A stretch of DNA of 55,217 nt from MGBC113645 sp036308445 (GCA_036308445.1 JAXJVS010000132.1:1-55217), one strand, 5' to 3'; positions 24,400 to 33,041 are shown, counted from the first letter of the stretch. Translations and numbers: made by a program. Notes: a model not told the origin generated them from the letters alone.

Positions 24400-25380
24400 A
24401 TGGGATTTTTTCAGAAGATTAAAAATGCTATAATGGGTGAATCTGCTAAGCAGAATGAAAAATATGTTGCTGGTTTAGATAAATCTAGTTCATCATTTTC
24501 TTCTAAGATTAATGAATTAGCTGCTCGTTATAGAGAAATAGATGATGATTATTTTGAAGAACTAGAAAATGTATTAATCATGAGCGATGTTGGTGTTAAC
24601 ATGGTTATGAAGATTGTAGATGAAATCAAGAAAGAAGTTCGTTTACAGAATATTCAAGATCCGAAAGAGATTAATGAAATCATAATTGATAAGATGTTTG
24701 TTATTTATGCTAATGATTCATATATGACAACAAAAATCAACTATGCTCAAAATGATTTAACTGTTATTTTAATGGTAGGAGTCAATGGTGCTGGTAAAAC
24801 TACTACTATTGCTAAATTAGCTCATAAGATTATGAATGAAGAAGGTAAGAGCGTAATGGTTGCTGCTGGTGATACTTTTAGAGCAGGGGCTATTGATCAG
24901 TTAGCTGTATGGGCTGATAGATTGAATATCCCTTGTGTTAAGGGTAAAGAAGGTGGCGATCCTTCAGCAGTTGTTTTTGATGCTTTGAATCAAGCTAAAG
25001 AACAGGGTGTAGATGTTTTGATTTGTGATACTGCGGGAAGACTTCAAAACAAAGTTAATTTAATGAATGAATTAGAGAAAATGAATCGTATTATTAAAAG
25101 AGTCGTACCTGAAGGTCCGCAAGAAACATTGTTAGTTATTGATGCTACTACTGGTCAAAATGGTGTATCTCAAGCAGTAGAATTCTCTAAGATTACAGAT
25201 ATTACAGGAATTGTTCTTACAAAGACTGATGGTACTGCTAAGGGTGGTATTGTATTATCAATTAAGGATAGTTTAAATATTCCAGTAAAATTTATTGGTT
25301 TAGGAGAAAAAATTGATGATTTACAAGAATTTGATCTAGAACAATATATTTATGGATTATGTAAGAATCTAATGGAGTAG
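24400..25380 (+). CDS. ftsY: Signal recognition particle receptor FtsY
   Basis: SRP-receptor GTPase that docks ribosome-SRP complexes at the membrane. The 326 residues comprise the N domain and the GTPase G domain, with G1 GVNGAGKTTTIAKLA (about 127-141), the insertion-box region DTFRAGAIDQL, DTAGR, TKTDG and the C-terminal GLGEKIDDLQEF. There is only a short N-terminal lead before the NG domain, so the long acidic A domain of E. coli FtsY is missing, as in other Firmicutes. A GGAGG site lies just after smc, so it is in the smc operon. Confidence 0.97.
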   Translation: MGFFQKIKNAIMGESAKQNEKYVAGLDKSSSSFSSKINELAARYREIDDDYFEELENVLIMSDVGVNMVMKIVDEIKKEVRLQNIQDPKEINEIIIDKMFVIYANDSYMTTKINYAQNDLTVILMVGVNGAGKTTTIAKLAHKIMNEEGKSVMVAAGDTFRAGAIDQLAVWADRLNIPCVKGKEGGDPSAVVFDALNQAKEQGVDVLICDTAGRLQNKVNLMNELEKMNRIIKRVVPEGPQETLLVIDATTGQNGVSQAVEFSKITDITGIVLTKTDGTAKGGIVLSIKDSLNIPVKFIGLGEKIDDLQEFDLEQYIYGLCKNLME

Positions 25381-25384
25381 TGTT

Positions 25385-25714
25385 ATGGAATCAAATTTAG
25401 AAAAAACGCAAAGAATTAATCTTTTGATGGATTGTTATAGTGATCTACTAACTGAAAAACAGAATTTATATCTTTCTTATTATTATGAAGAGGATTTATC
25501 TTTATCTGAGATAGCTGATGAGCTGGGAGTAAGTAGAAATGCTGTTTATGATAATATTAAAAGAGCAATTAAAGTTCTTGAGGATTATGAAAGTAAACTA
25601 CAGTTACTTAAGAAACATGAAGAAAGATTAAAGCTTATTGAACGAATTGAACAAGAACAAGCTATTACTAGAGATGGCTTGAATGATTATTTAGAAATGT
25701 TGAAAAAGATTTAG
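25385..25714 (+). CDS. ylxM: SRP-associated DNA-binding-like protein YlxM (UPF0122)
   Basis: Small helical protein (109 residues) with a sigma-70 region-4-like helix-turn-helix: LTEKQNLYLSYYYEEDLS, then EIADELGVSRNAVYDNIKRA. The charged coiled-coil tail contains LQLLKKHEERLKLIERIE. Its constant location directly before ffh in Firmicutes, here 10 bases upstream, is the basis of the name, and YlxM proteins have been linked to SRP function in streptococci. It overlaps no neighbour and has a weak GGAG site within the end of ftsY. Confidence 0.92.
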   Translation: MESNLEKTQRINLLMDCYSDLLTEKQNLYLSYYYEEDLSLSEIADELGVSRNAVYDNIKRAIKVLEDYESKLQLLKKHEERLKLIERIEQEQAITRDGLNDYLEMLKKI

Positions 25715-25724
25715 GAGGGAAAAT

Positions 25725-27116
25725 ATGGCTTTTGATTCTTTATCTGAAAGACTTCAGGAAAGTCTTAAGAAAGTGAGAGGACAATCAACTTTAACTGAAG
25801 CTAATATGGATGAGATGCTAAGAGAAATTAGATTGGCATTATTAGAAGCTGACGTTAACTTTCAGGTTGTTAAAGAGTTTATCGCAAAAACAAAAGAAAA
25901 AGCTTTAGGACAAGATGTTTTAGGTTCGTTAAAACCAGGACAAGTTGTTGTAAAGATTGTGCATGATGAATTAGTTGAATTATTAGGTGGTAGTGTTTCA
26001 ACAATTGATATTTCTCATAAACCTACAGTTATTATGATGGTTGGTTTACAAGGTAGTGGGAAAACAACTTCTGCAGGGAAAATCGCGAAATACTTAACTG
26101 ATAAATTTGCTAAAAAACCAATGATGATTGCTGCCGATATCTATCGTCCGGCAGCTGTTGATCAGTTAAAAACATTAGGTCAACAATTAAATATTCCAGT
26201 GTTTGAAAGAGGAACATCTTTATCGGCTGAAGAAATTGTAAGACAAGGTTTACAGCAGGCTTATAATGATCATAATGATGTTATCATTATTGACACAGCT
26301 GGACGTTTACATATTGATGAACCTTTGATGCAGGAATTAAAGAATATTAAAGAAATTGCTCATCCAAATGAAATATTATTGGTAGTTGATGCATTGACAG
26401 GGCAAGATATTGTTAATGTTGCTTCTTCATTTAATGATCAATTATCTATTACTGGGGCAGTTCTTACAAAATTAGATGGTGATTCTCGTGGTGGGGGAGC
26501 TTTATCTATTAGACATATTACTCATGTACCTATTAAATTTATTGGTACTGGTGAAAAGTTAGACCAGATTGATTTATTCTATCCAGACCGTATGGCAGAT
26601 AGAATTTTAGGTATGGGGGATGTTGTATCATTAGTAGAAAAAGTACAAAATGTTTATGATGAAAAAGAATCTATGGATGCATTTAAAAAGATGCAAAGAG
26701 GTACTTTTGGCTTAGATGATATGCTTACTCAGATGCACCAGATTAGAAAATTAGGACCTTTATCAGGTATTATGAAAATGATTCCGGGTATGCCTAAGAT
26801 ACCGAATCTTGATGATGATGAAACTGATAAGAAATTAAAAATAACAGAATCTATTATTTATTCAATGACATTGGAAGAAAGACGTGATCCTTCAATTATC
26901 AATGCTAAACGTAAAGAAAGAATTGCAAAAGGCTGTGGTAGAACTGTAGCTGATGTAAATAAGCTTTTAAAACAGTTTGAACAATCTAGAGCGATGTTGA
27001 AACAGTTTGGTAATATTGATCCTAATACCGGAATGCCTTCACAAAGACCTAAAAATAATCCAATGTTTAATCCTAATCGTAAAAAGGAAAGACATAAGAA
27101 AAAGAAGAAAAGATAA
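25725..27116 (+). CDS. ffh: Signal recognition particle protein Ffh
   Basis: SRP54 homologue that binds signal peptides and 4.5S/6S RNA. The N and G domains carry GLQGSGKTTSAGKIA (about 107-121), DIYRPAAVDQL, DTAGRLHID, TKLDGDSRGG and GTGEKLDQID. The methionine-rich M domain (about 300-430) contains MKMIPGMPK and the RNA-binding SIIYSMTLEERRDPSI. The last 35 residues are strongly basic and lysine-rich. Length 463 matches the family. A terminator follows, separating it from rpsP. Confidence 0.98.
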   Translation: MAFDSLSERLQESLKKVRGQSTLTEANMDEMLREIRLALLEADVNFQVVKEFIAKTKEKALGQDVLGSLKPGQVVVKIVHDELVELLGGSVSTIDISHKPTVIMMVGLQGSGKTTSAGKIAKYLTDKFAKKPMMIAADIYRPAAVDQLKTLGQQLNIPVFERGTSLSAEEIVRQGLQQAYNDHNDVIIIDTAGRLHIDEPLMQELKNIKEIAHPNEILLVVDALTGQDIVNVASSFNDQLSITGAVLTKLDGDSRGGGALSIRHITHVPIKFIGTGEKLDQIDLFYPDRMADRILGMGDVVSLVEKVQNVYDEKESMDAFKKMQRGTFGLDDMLTQMHQIRKLGPLSGIMKMIPGMPKIPNLDDDETDKKLKITESIIYSMTLEERRDPSIINAKRKERIAKGCGRTVADVNKLLKQFEQSRAMLKQFGNIDPNTGMPSQRPKNNPMFNPNRKKERHKKKKKR

Positions 27117-27122
27117 AAAATT

Positions 27123-27146
27123 GTCTCCTGTTATGGGAGACTTTTT
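27123..27146 (+). terminator. Terminator of the smc-ffh operon
   Basis: GTCTCC (27123-27128) and GGAGAC (27136-27141) with a 7-base loop, then five T residues. Confidence 0.85.
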
Positions 27147-27242
27147 ATATAAAAGATATGTTGGATTATTATCACATTATTGAAAAAAAGTCATAAATTG
27201 ATATTTAAGAAATAAAAAAATATAAGTGTTAAGTAAAAATAC

Positions 27243-27270
27243 TTGACAGATATAAAAAATATGGTATTAT
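27243..27270 (+). promoter_or_regulatory. Promoter of the rpsP operon
   Basis: TTGACA (27243-27248), 16 bases, TATTAT (27265-27270), about 35 bases before the rpsP ATG. Confidence 0.85.
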
Positions 27271-27304
27271 AAGCTAGTAAATTAATTAACGGAGGTTATT
27301 TTTT

Positions 27305-27574
27305 ATGGCAGTAAAAATTAGATTAAAGAGAATGGGTGCTAAAAAGAGACCATTTTATAGAATTGTAGCAGCAGATTCAAGAGCTCCAAGAGATGGACGT
27401 TTCATTGAACAATTAGGAACATATGATCCAACTAAAAATCCAGCTGCAGTTACTTTAAAAGAAGAAGAAATTTTAAAATGGTTAAATAATGGTGCTCAAC
27501 CAACTGATACAGTAGGTGCATTATTAAGACAAGCTGGTATCATGAAAAAATTTGCAGATTCAAAAGCTAAATAA
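27305..27574 (+). CDS. rpsP: 30S ribosomal protein S16
   Basis: Small-subunit assembly protein. The 89-residue product begins MAVKIRLKRMGAKKRPFYRI and contains the conserved DSRAPRDGRFIEQLGTYDP and a late PTDTVGALLRQAGIMKKF. Length and sequence are standard. It opens the ribosomal/tRNA-modification operon (rpsP-khpA-rimM-trmD) behind a strong promoter. Confidence 0.98.
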   Translation: MAVKIRLKRMGAKKRPFYRIVAADSRAPRDGRFIEQLGTYDPTKNPAAVTLKEEEILKWLNNGAQPTDTVGALLRQAGIMKKFADSKAK

Positions 27575-27585
27575 GGTGAAATATC

Positions 27586-27837
27586 ATGAATTATGTAAAA
27601 GCTTTACATGATATCTGTGTGGAATTAGTAGATGATAAGAGTCATTTAGAAGTTAGAGAAATGCCTTCTTTAGAAGAAGATACTATCGTTCTATATGTTT
27701 ATGCTAATTCTAAAGATATTGCTAAACTTATTGGTAGAAAAGGTGTTGTTGCGAGTTCAATTCGTCAATTAATGTCTGTTTCTGGCCGTCTTCATGATAA
27801 AAAGTTAGATATTAAATTTGAATCATATGGAGAATAG
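27586..27837 (+). CDS. khpA: KH-domain RNA-binding protein KhpA
   Basis: A single KH domain of 83 residues with the RNA-binding GxxG loop in AKLIGRKGVVASSIRQL. The KhpA partner KhpB (Jag) is encoded elsewhere. In streptococci the pair binds many RNAs and affects cell size and division. It lies 11 bases after rpsP and before rimM, the usual Firmicutes order. Its TAG stop overlaps a terminator hairpin, which may lower expression of the downstream modification genes. Confidence 0.94.
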   Translation: MNYVKALHDICVELVDDKSHLEVREMPSLEEDTIVLYVYANSKDIAKLIGRKGVVASSIRQLMSVSGRLHDKKLDIKFESYGE

Positions 27838-27861
27838 ATGTGTAAAACACATCTTTTTTTT
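27836..27861 (+). terminator. Internal terminator/attenuator between khpA and rimM
   Basis: AGATGTGT (27836-27843), loop AAA, ACACATCT (27847-27854), then a run of seven further T residues. The next gene starts only 14 bases later and has no visible promoter, so the element probably attenuates rather than ends transcription. Confidence 0.8.
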
Positions 27862-27874
27862 AAGGAGATACTAA

Positions 27875-28366
27875 ATGGAAAAAGTGAAAATCGCGAAGAT
27901 TATTAATACTCATGGCATTAGAGGAGATTTAAAATTAAAATTATTAACTGATTTTGTTGATGATAGATTTTCTAAAGGACATCATGTTTTTATTCGATAT
28001 GAAGGTAGAGATATTGACATGGTTGTAAGATCTCATCGTAATCACAAAGGTTTTGAATTAGTGAGATTTGAAGATCATTTAGATATTAATCTTGTCGAAA
28101 AATACAAAGGTTCGTTTATTTATGATTATAAAGATGAAGAATTATTAGATGAAGATGAATATTTTATATCTGATTTAATTGGTTGTGATGTTTTTGATCA
28201 TGATAAATTTATAGGGAAAGTCAAAGAAATTCAATTATTACCTCATCATGATATTTTGGTTGTTGAAGGTGATAAAGAATATCGTATTCCTTATGTTGAA
28301 GCTTTTGTAAAAAATGAGGATATTGAGAATAAAAGAATCGATGTTTTATTAATAGAGGGATTTTAA
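27875..28366 (+). CDS. rimM: Ribosome maturation factor RimM
   Basis: RimM binds S19 and helps process the 16S rRNA 3' domain. The 163-residue protein starts KVKIAKIINTHGIRGDLKLK (N-terminal beta-barrel) and has the PRC-barrel domain with DEYFISDLIGCDVFD and PHHDILVVEGDKE, then IPYVEAFVKNED. Normal length. AAGGAG lies 8 bases upstream. The stop codon TAA directly abuts the trmD ATG, so the two are tightly coupled. Confidence 0.96.
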   Translation: MEKVKIAKIINTHGIRGDLKLKLLTDFVDDRFSKGHHVFIRYEGRDIDMVVRSHRNHKGFELVRFEDHLDINLVEKYKGSFIYDYKDEELLDEDEYFISDLIGCDVFDHDKFIGKVKEIQLLPHHDILVVEGDKEYRIPYVEAFVKNEDIENKRIDVLLIEGF

Positions 28367-29086
28367 ATGAAAATAGATATTCTATCTTTATTTCCTGAAA
28401 TGTTTGATGGTTTTTTAAATACTTCAATTATTAAAAGAGCTATTGATGCATCATTGGTAGAAGTGAATATTCATGATTTTAGAGAATATTCTTTAAATAA
28501 ACATAAGAAAGTTGATGATTATCCATATGGTGGTGGTGCTGGTATGGTATTAATGTGTCAACCTATTATTGATTGTTTAAAAGATATAGTAACTAATGAG
28601 TCATTAGTTATATTAATGTCACCACAAGGTCAGACATTAAAGCAGTCTCTAAGCGTAGAATTATCATCTTATAAACACTTAGTGTTTATTTGTGGACATT
28701 ATGAAGGTTTTGATGAGAGAATTAGAGATTATGTGGATATGGAACTTTCTATTGGCGATTATGTATTAACAGGTGGAGAATTATCTAGTATGGTTGTTTG
28801 TGATTCTATCATAAGATTGTTAGAGGGTAGTATAAGAGAACAATCACATGAAGATGATTCTTTTAGTAATGGTTTATTAGAATATCCTCAATATACAAGA
28901 CCATATGAATATGATGGTAATCAAGTACCAGATGTTTTAATCAGTGGTCATCATGAAAATATTAGAAAATGGCGATTAACACAATCATTGCTTAAAACTT
29001 ATAGAAAAAGACCTGATTTGTTAGAAAATAGGGTAATGTCTCAAGAAGAATTGAAAATTCTTGAAGAAATTAAAAATAAAGATTGA
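28367..29086 (+). CDS. trmD: tRNA (guanine-37-N1)-methyltransferase
   Basis: SPOUT-class enzyme that makes m1G37 and prevents +1 frameshifting. The 239-residue product has the trefoil-knot SAM site (VFICGHYEGFDERI and SIGDYVLTGGELSSM) and the PYGGGAGMV loop near residue 50. The C-terminal helical domain carries the RKWRLTQSLLKTY segment. It is full length and directly follows rimM. Transcription probably ends before the rplS promoter about 20 bases downstream, although no hairpin is visible. Confidence 0.97.
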   Translation: MKIDILSLFPEMFDGFLNTSIIKRAIDASLVEVNIHDFREYSLNKHKKVDDYPYGGGAGMVLMCQPIIDCLKDIVTNESLVILMSPQGQTLKQSLSVELSSYKHLVFICGHYEGFDERIRDYVDMELSIGDYVLTGGELSSMVVCDSIIRLLEGSIREQSHEDDSFSNGLLEYPQYTRPYEYDGNQVPDVLISGHHENIRKWRLTQSLLKTYRKRPDLLENRVMSQEELKILEEIKNKD

Positions 29087-29111
29087 TTTTATCGTTTAAA
29101 AGTGATAATAT
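29083..29111 (+). promoter_or_regulatory. Promoter of rplS
   Basis: TTGATT (29083-29088), 17 bases, TAATAT (29106-29111). It overlaps the trmD stop region. Confidence 0.55.
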
Positions 29112-29114
29112 ATA

Positions 29115-29183
29115 CGGGCAAATGTTCCGCTGGTCATATACGTATGAACATTGAAGACTATATAACACAGGAGGAAAAATACA
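29115..29183 (+). promoter_or_regulatory. L19 leader-like element before rplS
   Basis: The roughly 65-base leader contains a 7-bp stem AATGTTC (29121-29127) / GAACATT (29146-29152) with an 18-base loop, close to the start of the transcript. Ribosomal leader RNAs of this size are known before rplS in Firmicutes. The identification is from position and shape. Confidence 0.5.
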
Positions 29184-29534
29184 ATGAATATGCAATTAGT
29201 AGATGTAATTACTAAAAAACAATTAAGAAAAGATATTCCTGATTTTAAAGCTGGGGATACATTAAAAGTTTACGTAACTATCAAAGAAGGAGATAAAACA
29301 CGTGTTCAGTTATTTGAAGGTGTTTGTATCGCTAGAAAAGGTGGAGGAATTTCTGAAACTTTCACAGTAAGAAAAATCTCTTACTCAGTAGGTGTAGAAA
29401 GAACTTTTCCATTACATTCTCCAATCATTGATAGAATTGAAGTTGCTAAAATCGGTAAAGTACGTAGAGCTAAATTACATTACTTACGTGGATTATCTGG
29501 TAAAGCTGCTAGAATTAAAGAAATCAGAAAATAA
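29184..29534 (+). CDS. rplS: 50S ribosomal protein L19
   Basis: The large-subunit protein at the subunit interface. The 116 residues include FKAGDTLKVYVTIKEGDKTR, VQLFEGVCIARKGGGISETF, VGVERTFPLHSPIIDRIEV and the C-terminal RRAKLHYLRGLSGKAARIKE, all typical. AGGAGG precedes the ATG by 9 bases. It has its own promoter, leader and terminator. Confidence 0.98.
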   Translation: MNMQLVDVITKKQLRKDIPDFKAGDTLKVYVTIKEGDKTRVQLFEGVCIARKGGGISETFTVRKISYSVGVERTFPLHSPIIDRIEVAKIGKVRRAKLHYLRGLSGKAARIKEIRK

Positions 29535-29540
29535 GAAACT

Positions 29541-29561
29541 AAGGGCATTTGCCCTTTTTCT
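29541..29561 (+). terminator. Terminator of rplS
   Basis: AAGGGC (29541-29546), ATTT, GCCCTT (29551-29556), then T residues. Confidence 0.85.
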
Positions 29562-29615
29562 TTTTGTTTGAAATGTGTATAATAGAAATGATTAAGGAGG
29601 TGGCGGTTAATAACC

Positions 29616-30185
29616 ATGAAACTTATGAAAAATAATAAAAAAGAATCAATAAAAGAGATTATTAAGTCTGTTGTTGAAACGGCTGTTTGTGTAGCTTTGA
29701 TATTAGGACTTTTTACGTATATAGTTGTACCAGTTAGAATTCAGGGGAGTTCAATGGAGAATACTTTACATGATGGGAATATTGCTTTTATTAATGCTAT
29801 TGGTTCTAGAAATGGTCATGTGGAGCGTTTTGATGTGGTAGTGTTATATTCTGATCAGTTAGAGGAAAAGATTATTAAACGCGTTATTGGGCTTCCAGGT
29901 GATCATATTGTTTATAGGGAAGATAAATTATATATTAATGATGAATATATAGAAGAAGTTTTTTTGGATGAAGAGTTTAAAGAATATTCTAAGAATCAGT
30001 ATAGTGTTTCTTTGTTCACTAATGATTTTGAAGCTGATGTTGGTGAGAATGAAATTTTTGTGATGGGGGATAATCGCTTAAGATCGACTGATTCTAGAGA
30101 TTTAGGATGTTTTTCTTTTGATGATATTATTGGTAAAAAGGGGATTGTTTTATTTCCTTTGAATGATATTAAATGGTTAGATTAG
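29616..30185 (+). CDS. lepB: Type I signal peptidase
   Basis: Membrane serine protease that removes signal peptides. The 189-residue product has one N-terminal helix (about 17-39), the catalytic Ser46 in RIQGSSMENTL, the general-base Lys88 in EKIIKRVIGLPGD, and the later MGDNRLRSTDSRDLG box. This is the short Gram-positive SipS form. The GGAGG site (29596-29600) is 15 bases before this ATG, longer than usual, and no in-frame start codon lies nearer, so the start is less certain than for its neighbours. It sits between rplS and rbgA. Confidence 0.95.
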   Translation: MKLMKNNKKESIKEIIKSVVETAVCVALILGLFTYIVVPVRIQGSSMENTLHDGNIAFINAIGSRNGHVERFDVVVLYSDQLEEKIIKRVIGLPGDHIVYREDKLYINDEYIEEVFLDEEFKEYSKNQYSVSLFTNDFEADVGENEIFVMGDNRLRSTDSRDLGCFSFDDIIGKKGIVLFPLNDIKWLD

Positions 30186-30196
30186 GAGGAAAGTTA

Positions 30197-31063
30197 ATGG
30201 CACAAGTACAATGGTTTCCAGGTCATATGGCAAAAGCAAGAAGAGAAATGAGTGAACGTATGAAATGGGTTGATATGATAATCGAACTTGTTGATGCAAG
30301 AGCTCCGTATTCTTCTAAAAATCCAATGATTGATGAAATTGCTAAAAATAAGCCAAGATTAGTTGTATTAACTAAAAATGATATGGCTGATGAAAAAAGA
30401 ACGAGAGAGTGGATTGAATACTATGAGTCTTTAGGTTATAAAGCAATAAGTGTGAACTTAAAGCGATTTAGAGAATATCAGAAGATTATTAGTGAATGTA
30501 GAAATATTTTAAAAGATAAAATGGAAAAAGAAAGGCAAAGAGGAATGCAGCCAAGAGCTATTAGAGCAATAGTAGTAGGAATTCCTAATGTTGGTAAGTC
30601 TACTTTTATTAATTCTTTAGCTGGAAAAAAAGCGGCTATTACTGGTAATAAACCGGGTGTGACTAAATCTCAGCAGTTGATTAGAGTTGATAAAGATTTT
30701 GAATTATTTGATACTCCGGGGGTTTTATGGCCAAAGTTTGAGGATGAAAGAATTGCCCGAAATATTGCTTTTTTAGGTTCAATTAAACAAACAATTTTAC
30801 CTTTAGATGAATTGTTTATTGAAGCAATGAAATATATGAATGTTCATTATCCTGATTTATTAAAAGCTAGATATAATTTGTCTTTTGATTTAGATGATGA
30901 TTGGGTTTTACCAGTTTTTGATCATATTGCTCGTGTAAGAGCAATTAAGAAACTAAGAGGTGAAACTGATTATGATAGAGTTATTGAAGTTTTGTTTAAT
31001 GATATTTTTGATGGAAGTATTGGTAGAATCACTTGGGAGGATGTTTCATGTGTGAACGATTAA
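30197..31063 (+). CDS. rbgA: Ribosome biogenesis GTPase RbgA (YlqF)
   Basis: Circularly permuted GTPase required for late 50S assembly. The order is G4 first (TKNDMAD, about 60), then G1 GIPNVGKSTF (about 133-142), G2 region GNKPGVTKS and G3 DTPGVLWP, followed by a C-terminal ANTAR-like helical part. N-terminus MAQVQWFPGHMAKARRE is the family hallmark. The ATG at 30197 is chosen over 30173 because AGGAGG (30184-30189) is 7 bases before it and the extension overlaps lepB. Product 288 residues, normal length. Confidence 0.96.
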   Translation: MAQVQWFPGHMAKARREMSERMKWVDMIIELVDARAPYSSKNPMIDEIAKNKPRLVVLTKNDMADEKRTREWIEYYESLGYKAISVNLKRFREYQKIISECRNILKDKMEKERQRGMQPRAIRAIVVGIPNVGKSTFINSLAGKKAAITGNKPGVTKSQQLIRVDKDFELFDTPGVLWPKFEDERIARNIAFLGSIKQTILPLDELFIEAMKYMNVHYPDLLKARYNLSFDLDDDWVLPVFDHIARVRAIKKLRGETDYDRVIEVLFNDIFDGSIGRITWEDVSCVND

Positions 31064-31683
31064 AGTATGAAAATGAAGCATATGAACAAGGTTATTCTTA
31101 TATTATTGGTTTAGATGAAGCGGGTAGAGGTCCTATGGCTGGTCCGTTAGTTGTTGCGGGAGTGATTTTTCCTAAGGGGTTTTATGATGAAAGGATTAAT
31201 GACTCTAAACAGTTAAGCGAGAAGAAAAGAGAAGAGTTATATGATTTGGTTATAGAGAATGCTTTAGCGTATTCGATTCAGATTATTGATGAAAAAGAAG
31301 TGGATGAATTAAATGTTTATCAGGCCAGTAGACAAGGTATGATTAGAGCTATTTGTGATTTGGAAAATCTTGAATGTAAGCCGGATTTTGCTTTAACTGA
31401 TGCTATGCCATTAGGAGATGTGATTAAACATCACTCTATTATTAAGGGAGATGCTAAATCTATAAGTATTGGTGCTGCTAGTATTCTGGCAAAAGTGACT
31501 AGGGATAGAATCATGATAGAATATGATAAAAAATATCCTGAATATCATTTTAAAAAACATAAAGGATATCCTACTAAAGAACATAAGGAAGCGTTAAAAA
31601 AATATGGTGCTTGTCCAATACATAGAAAATCATTTAAACCAGTTATTGAAGTTTTAAATGAACAATTATCTTTTGATATATAG
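31048..31683 (+). CDS. rnhB: Ribonuclease HII
   Basis: Cleaves RNA in RNA-DNA hybrids and removes misincorporated ribonucleotides. The 211-residue enzyme has the catalytic first block IIGLDEAGRGPMAGPLV (the DE pair and G-R-G loop), NDSKQLSEKKRE, an Asp in FALTDAMPLG, and the later SILAKVTRDR with HFKKHKGYPTKEH. The start is placed at the ATG at 31048, with GGAGG at 31036-31040; it overlaps the end of rbgA by 16 bases. A TTG at 31033 in frame would precede the ribosome site. Confidence 0.96.
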   Translation: MCERLKYENEAYEQGYSYIIGLDEAGRGPMAGPLVVAGVIFPKGFYDERINDSKQLSEKKREELYDLVIENALAYSIQIIDEKEVDELNVYQASRQGMIRAICDLENLECKPDFALTDAMPLGDVIKHHSIIKGDAKSISIGAASILAKVTRDRIMIEYDKKYPEYHFKKHKGYPTKEHKEALKKYGACPIHRKSFKPVIEVLNEQLSFDI

Positions 31684-31695
31684 GAGGAAATAAAA

Positions 31696-32115
31696 GTGAA
31701 TATAGAAGAAAGAGTAAAATTAGCATTAGATACACACCATCAAGGTTATAACTGTGTACAGGCTGTTATAGCTGGTTATTTAGATGTTTTAGATATTTCT
31801 AAGAAAGATGCTATGAAGATGGGATATGGTCTAGGTGGTGGCTTAGGAATGATGAGAGAAGTCTGTGGAACTTTAATTGGTGCTGGTATGGTAATGAGTC
31901 ATAAATACGGTAAAGAGGAAGCTGATCCTAAGTTAAAGATGGAAATTTATAAGAAAGTTGCTGCTTTAGGAATGGAATTTGAAGAAATTCATGGTTCAGT
32001 AGTATGTGGTGAATTATTAGGATTAAGAGAAACTGATAAAAAAGTAAATAAGAAATCTTGTGATGAATTGATTGAGGAAGTTGTAAGATTATTGGAAAAA
32101 TATATTATTGAATAG
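31696..32115 (+). CDS. C_GCxxG_C_C family protein
   Basis: Small (139 residues) protein with the Cys pattern of the C_GCxxG_C_C family: GYNCVQAV near the N-terminus, GGGLGMMREVCGTLIGAGMV, then SVVCGELLG and KKSCDELIEEVV. These proteins are thought to bind an iron-sulfur or other metal centre, and some are redox partners; the function is not established. Start codon is GTG at 31696, fixed by AGGAGG (31682-31687) 8 bases upstream. It lies between rnhB and dprA, in place of the sucCD genes found there in Bacillus. Confidence 0.85.
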   Translation: MNIEERVKLALDTHHQGYNCVQAVIAGYLDVLDISKKDAMKMGYGLGGGLGMMREVCGTLIGAGMVMSHKYGKEEADPKLKMEIYKKVAALGMEFEEIHGSVVCGELLGLRETDKKVNKKSCDELIEEVVRLLEKYIIE

Positions 32116-32135
32116 AGTCGAAGGACTCTATTTTT
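32112..32135 (+). terminator. Terminator overlapping the stop of the C_GCxxG_C_C gene
   Basis: ATAGAGTC (32112-32119), loop GAAG, GACTCTAT (32124-32131), then T residues. The TAG stop at 32113-32115 is within the left arm. Confidence 0.9.
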
Positions 32136-32226
32136 CATTTTTTTAAAAAAATTTGCTTTTAAAAAAAGAAAAACGGCAAATAAAAGAGAATATATAAGTA
32201 AGAGGGTTTTTTATAGGAGGTTAGAA

Positions 32227-32982
32227 ATGGAAGAAATCTTACTTTATTTATCATTAAAATATCAAGGACAGTTTGATAAAATCTATCAGGCTATTCAAAA
32301 TAATGAACAGATTGATGTAGAAATATTTAAAAAAATGAAAAAGAAAATGAAATGTCATTATACTACAATTGTCAGTGATGATTATCCGGAATGTTTAAAG
32401 CATATTGCTTGTCCTCCATTTGTATTATATTACTATGGTGATTTGTCTTTAGTGGCTAATAAAACAATTGGTGTTATTGGAATGAGATATCCTAGTGAAT
32501 ATGGGATTGAAGTTACACAAAAATTTGTGAATGATTTAGTAAAAGAAGACTATATTATTGTAAGTGGACTTGCTTTAGGGATTGATGGTATTGCTCATCA
32601 GCAAGCGATTAAATCTAAAGGTAAGACTATAGCGGTATTAGGATGTGGTATTGATTATTGTTATCCTAGTATTCATTTAGAAATGTATGAAGAGATCAAG
32701 GAGAATCATTTATTAATCAGTGAATATCCTTTGGACTTGTCACCAAGGAAATGGTATTTTCCTGCTAGAAATCGTTTGATTGCTGGTTTATCACACAATT
32801 TATTAGTTACTGAAGCAAAAGAAAAGAGTGGAACAATGATTACTGTTGGCTTTGCTTTAGAACAAGGAAAAGATGTTATGGCTGTTCCTTCGCCTTTCAA
32901 TGGACATGAAGGATGTAATTTGCTTATTCAGCAAGGAGCTAAACTTGTGAAAAGTGTAGAAGATATTGTCGAGTTAATATAA
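32227..32982 (+). CDS. dprA: DNA processing protein DprA (Smf)
   Basis: DprA binds incoming single-stranded DNA and loads RecA during transformation. The 251-residue product is short but keeps the Rossmann domain: GVIGMRYPSEYG (usually G-S-R-x-x-T/S), IIVSGLALGIDGIAHQQA, AVLGCGIDYCYP, SEYPL, FPARNRLIAGLS and EAKEKSGTMITVGFALEQG. The N-terminal SAM-like domain is reduced and there is no C-terminal winged helix. Together with comEA/comEC downstream, it points to a remaining DNA-uptake system. Confidence 0.93.
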   Translation: MEEILLYLSLKYQGQFDKIYQAIQNNEQIDVEIFKKMKKKMKCHYTTIVSDDYPECLKHIACPPFVLYYYGDLSLVANKTIGVIGMRYPSEYGIEVTQKFVNDLVKEDYIIVSGLALGIDGIAHQQAIKSKGKTIAVLGCGIDYCYPSIHLEMYEEIKENHLLISEYPLDLSPRKWYFPARNRLIAGLSHNLLVTEAKEKSGTMITVGFALEQGKDVMAVPSPFNGHEGCNLLIQQGAKLVKSVEDIVELI

Positions 32983-32987
32983 AGTAG

Positions 32988-33016
32988 TTGACAAATGGAA
33001 AAAAAACAATTAATAA
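32988..33016 (+). promoter_or_regulatory. Candidate promoter of topA
   Basis: TTGACA (32988-32993), 17 bases, TAATAA (33011-33016), in the short gap before topA. Confidence 0.6.
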
Positions 33017-33041
33017 TAGAAAAAGATATAGGAGGTTATCT

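Noticed and set aside
32988..33041. topA start at 32988
   Set aside because: This places the start on the TTG of the promoter -35 and ignores the GGAGG before 33042.
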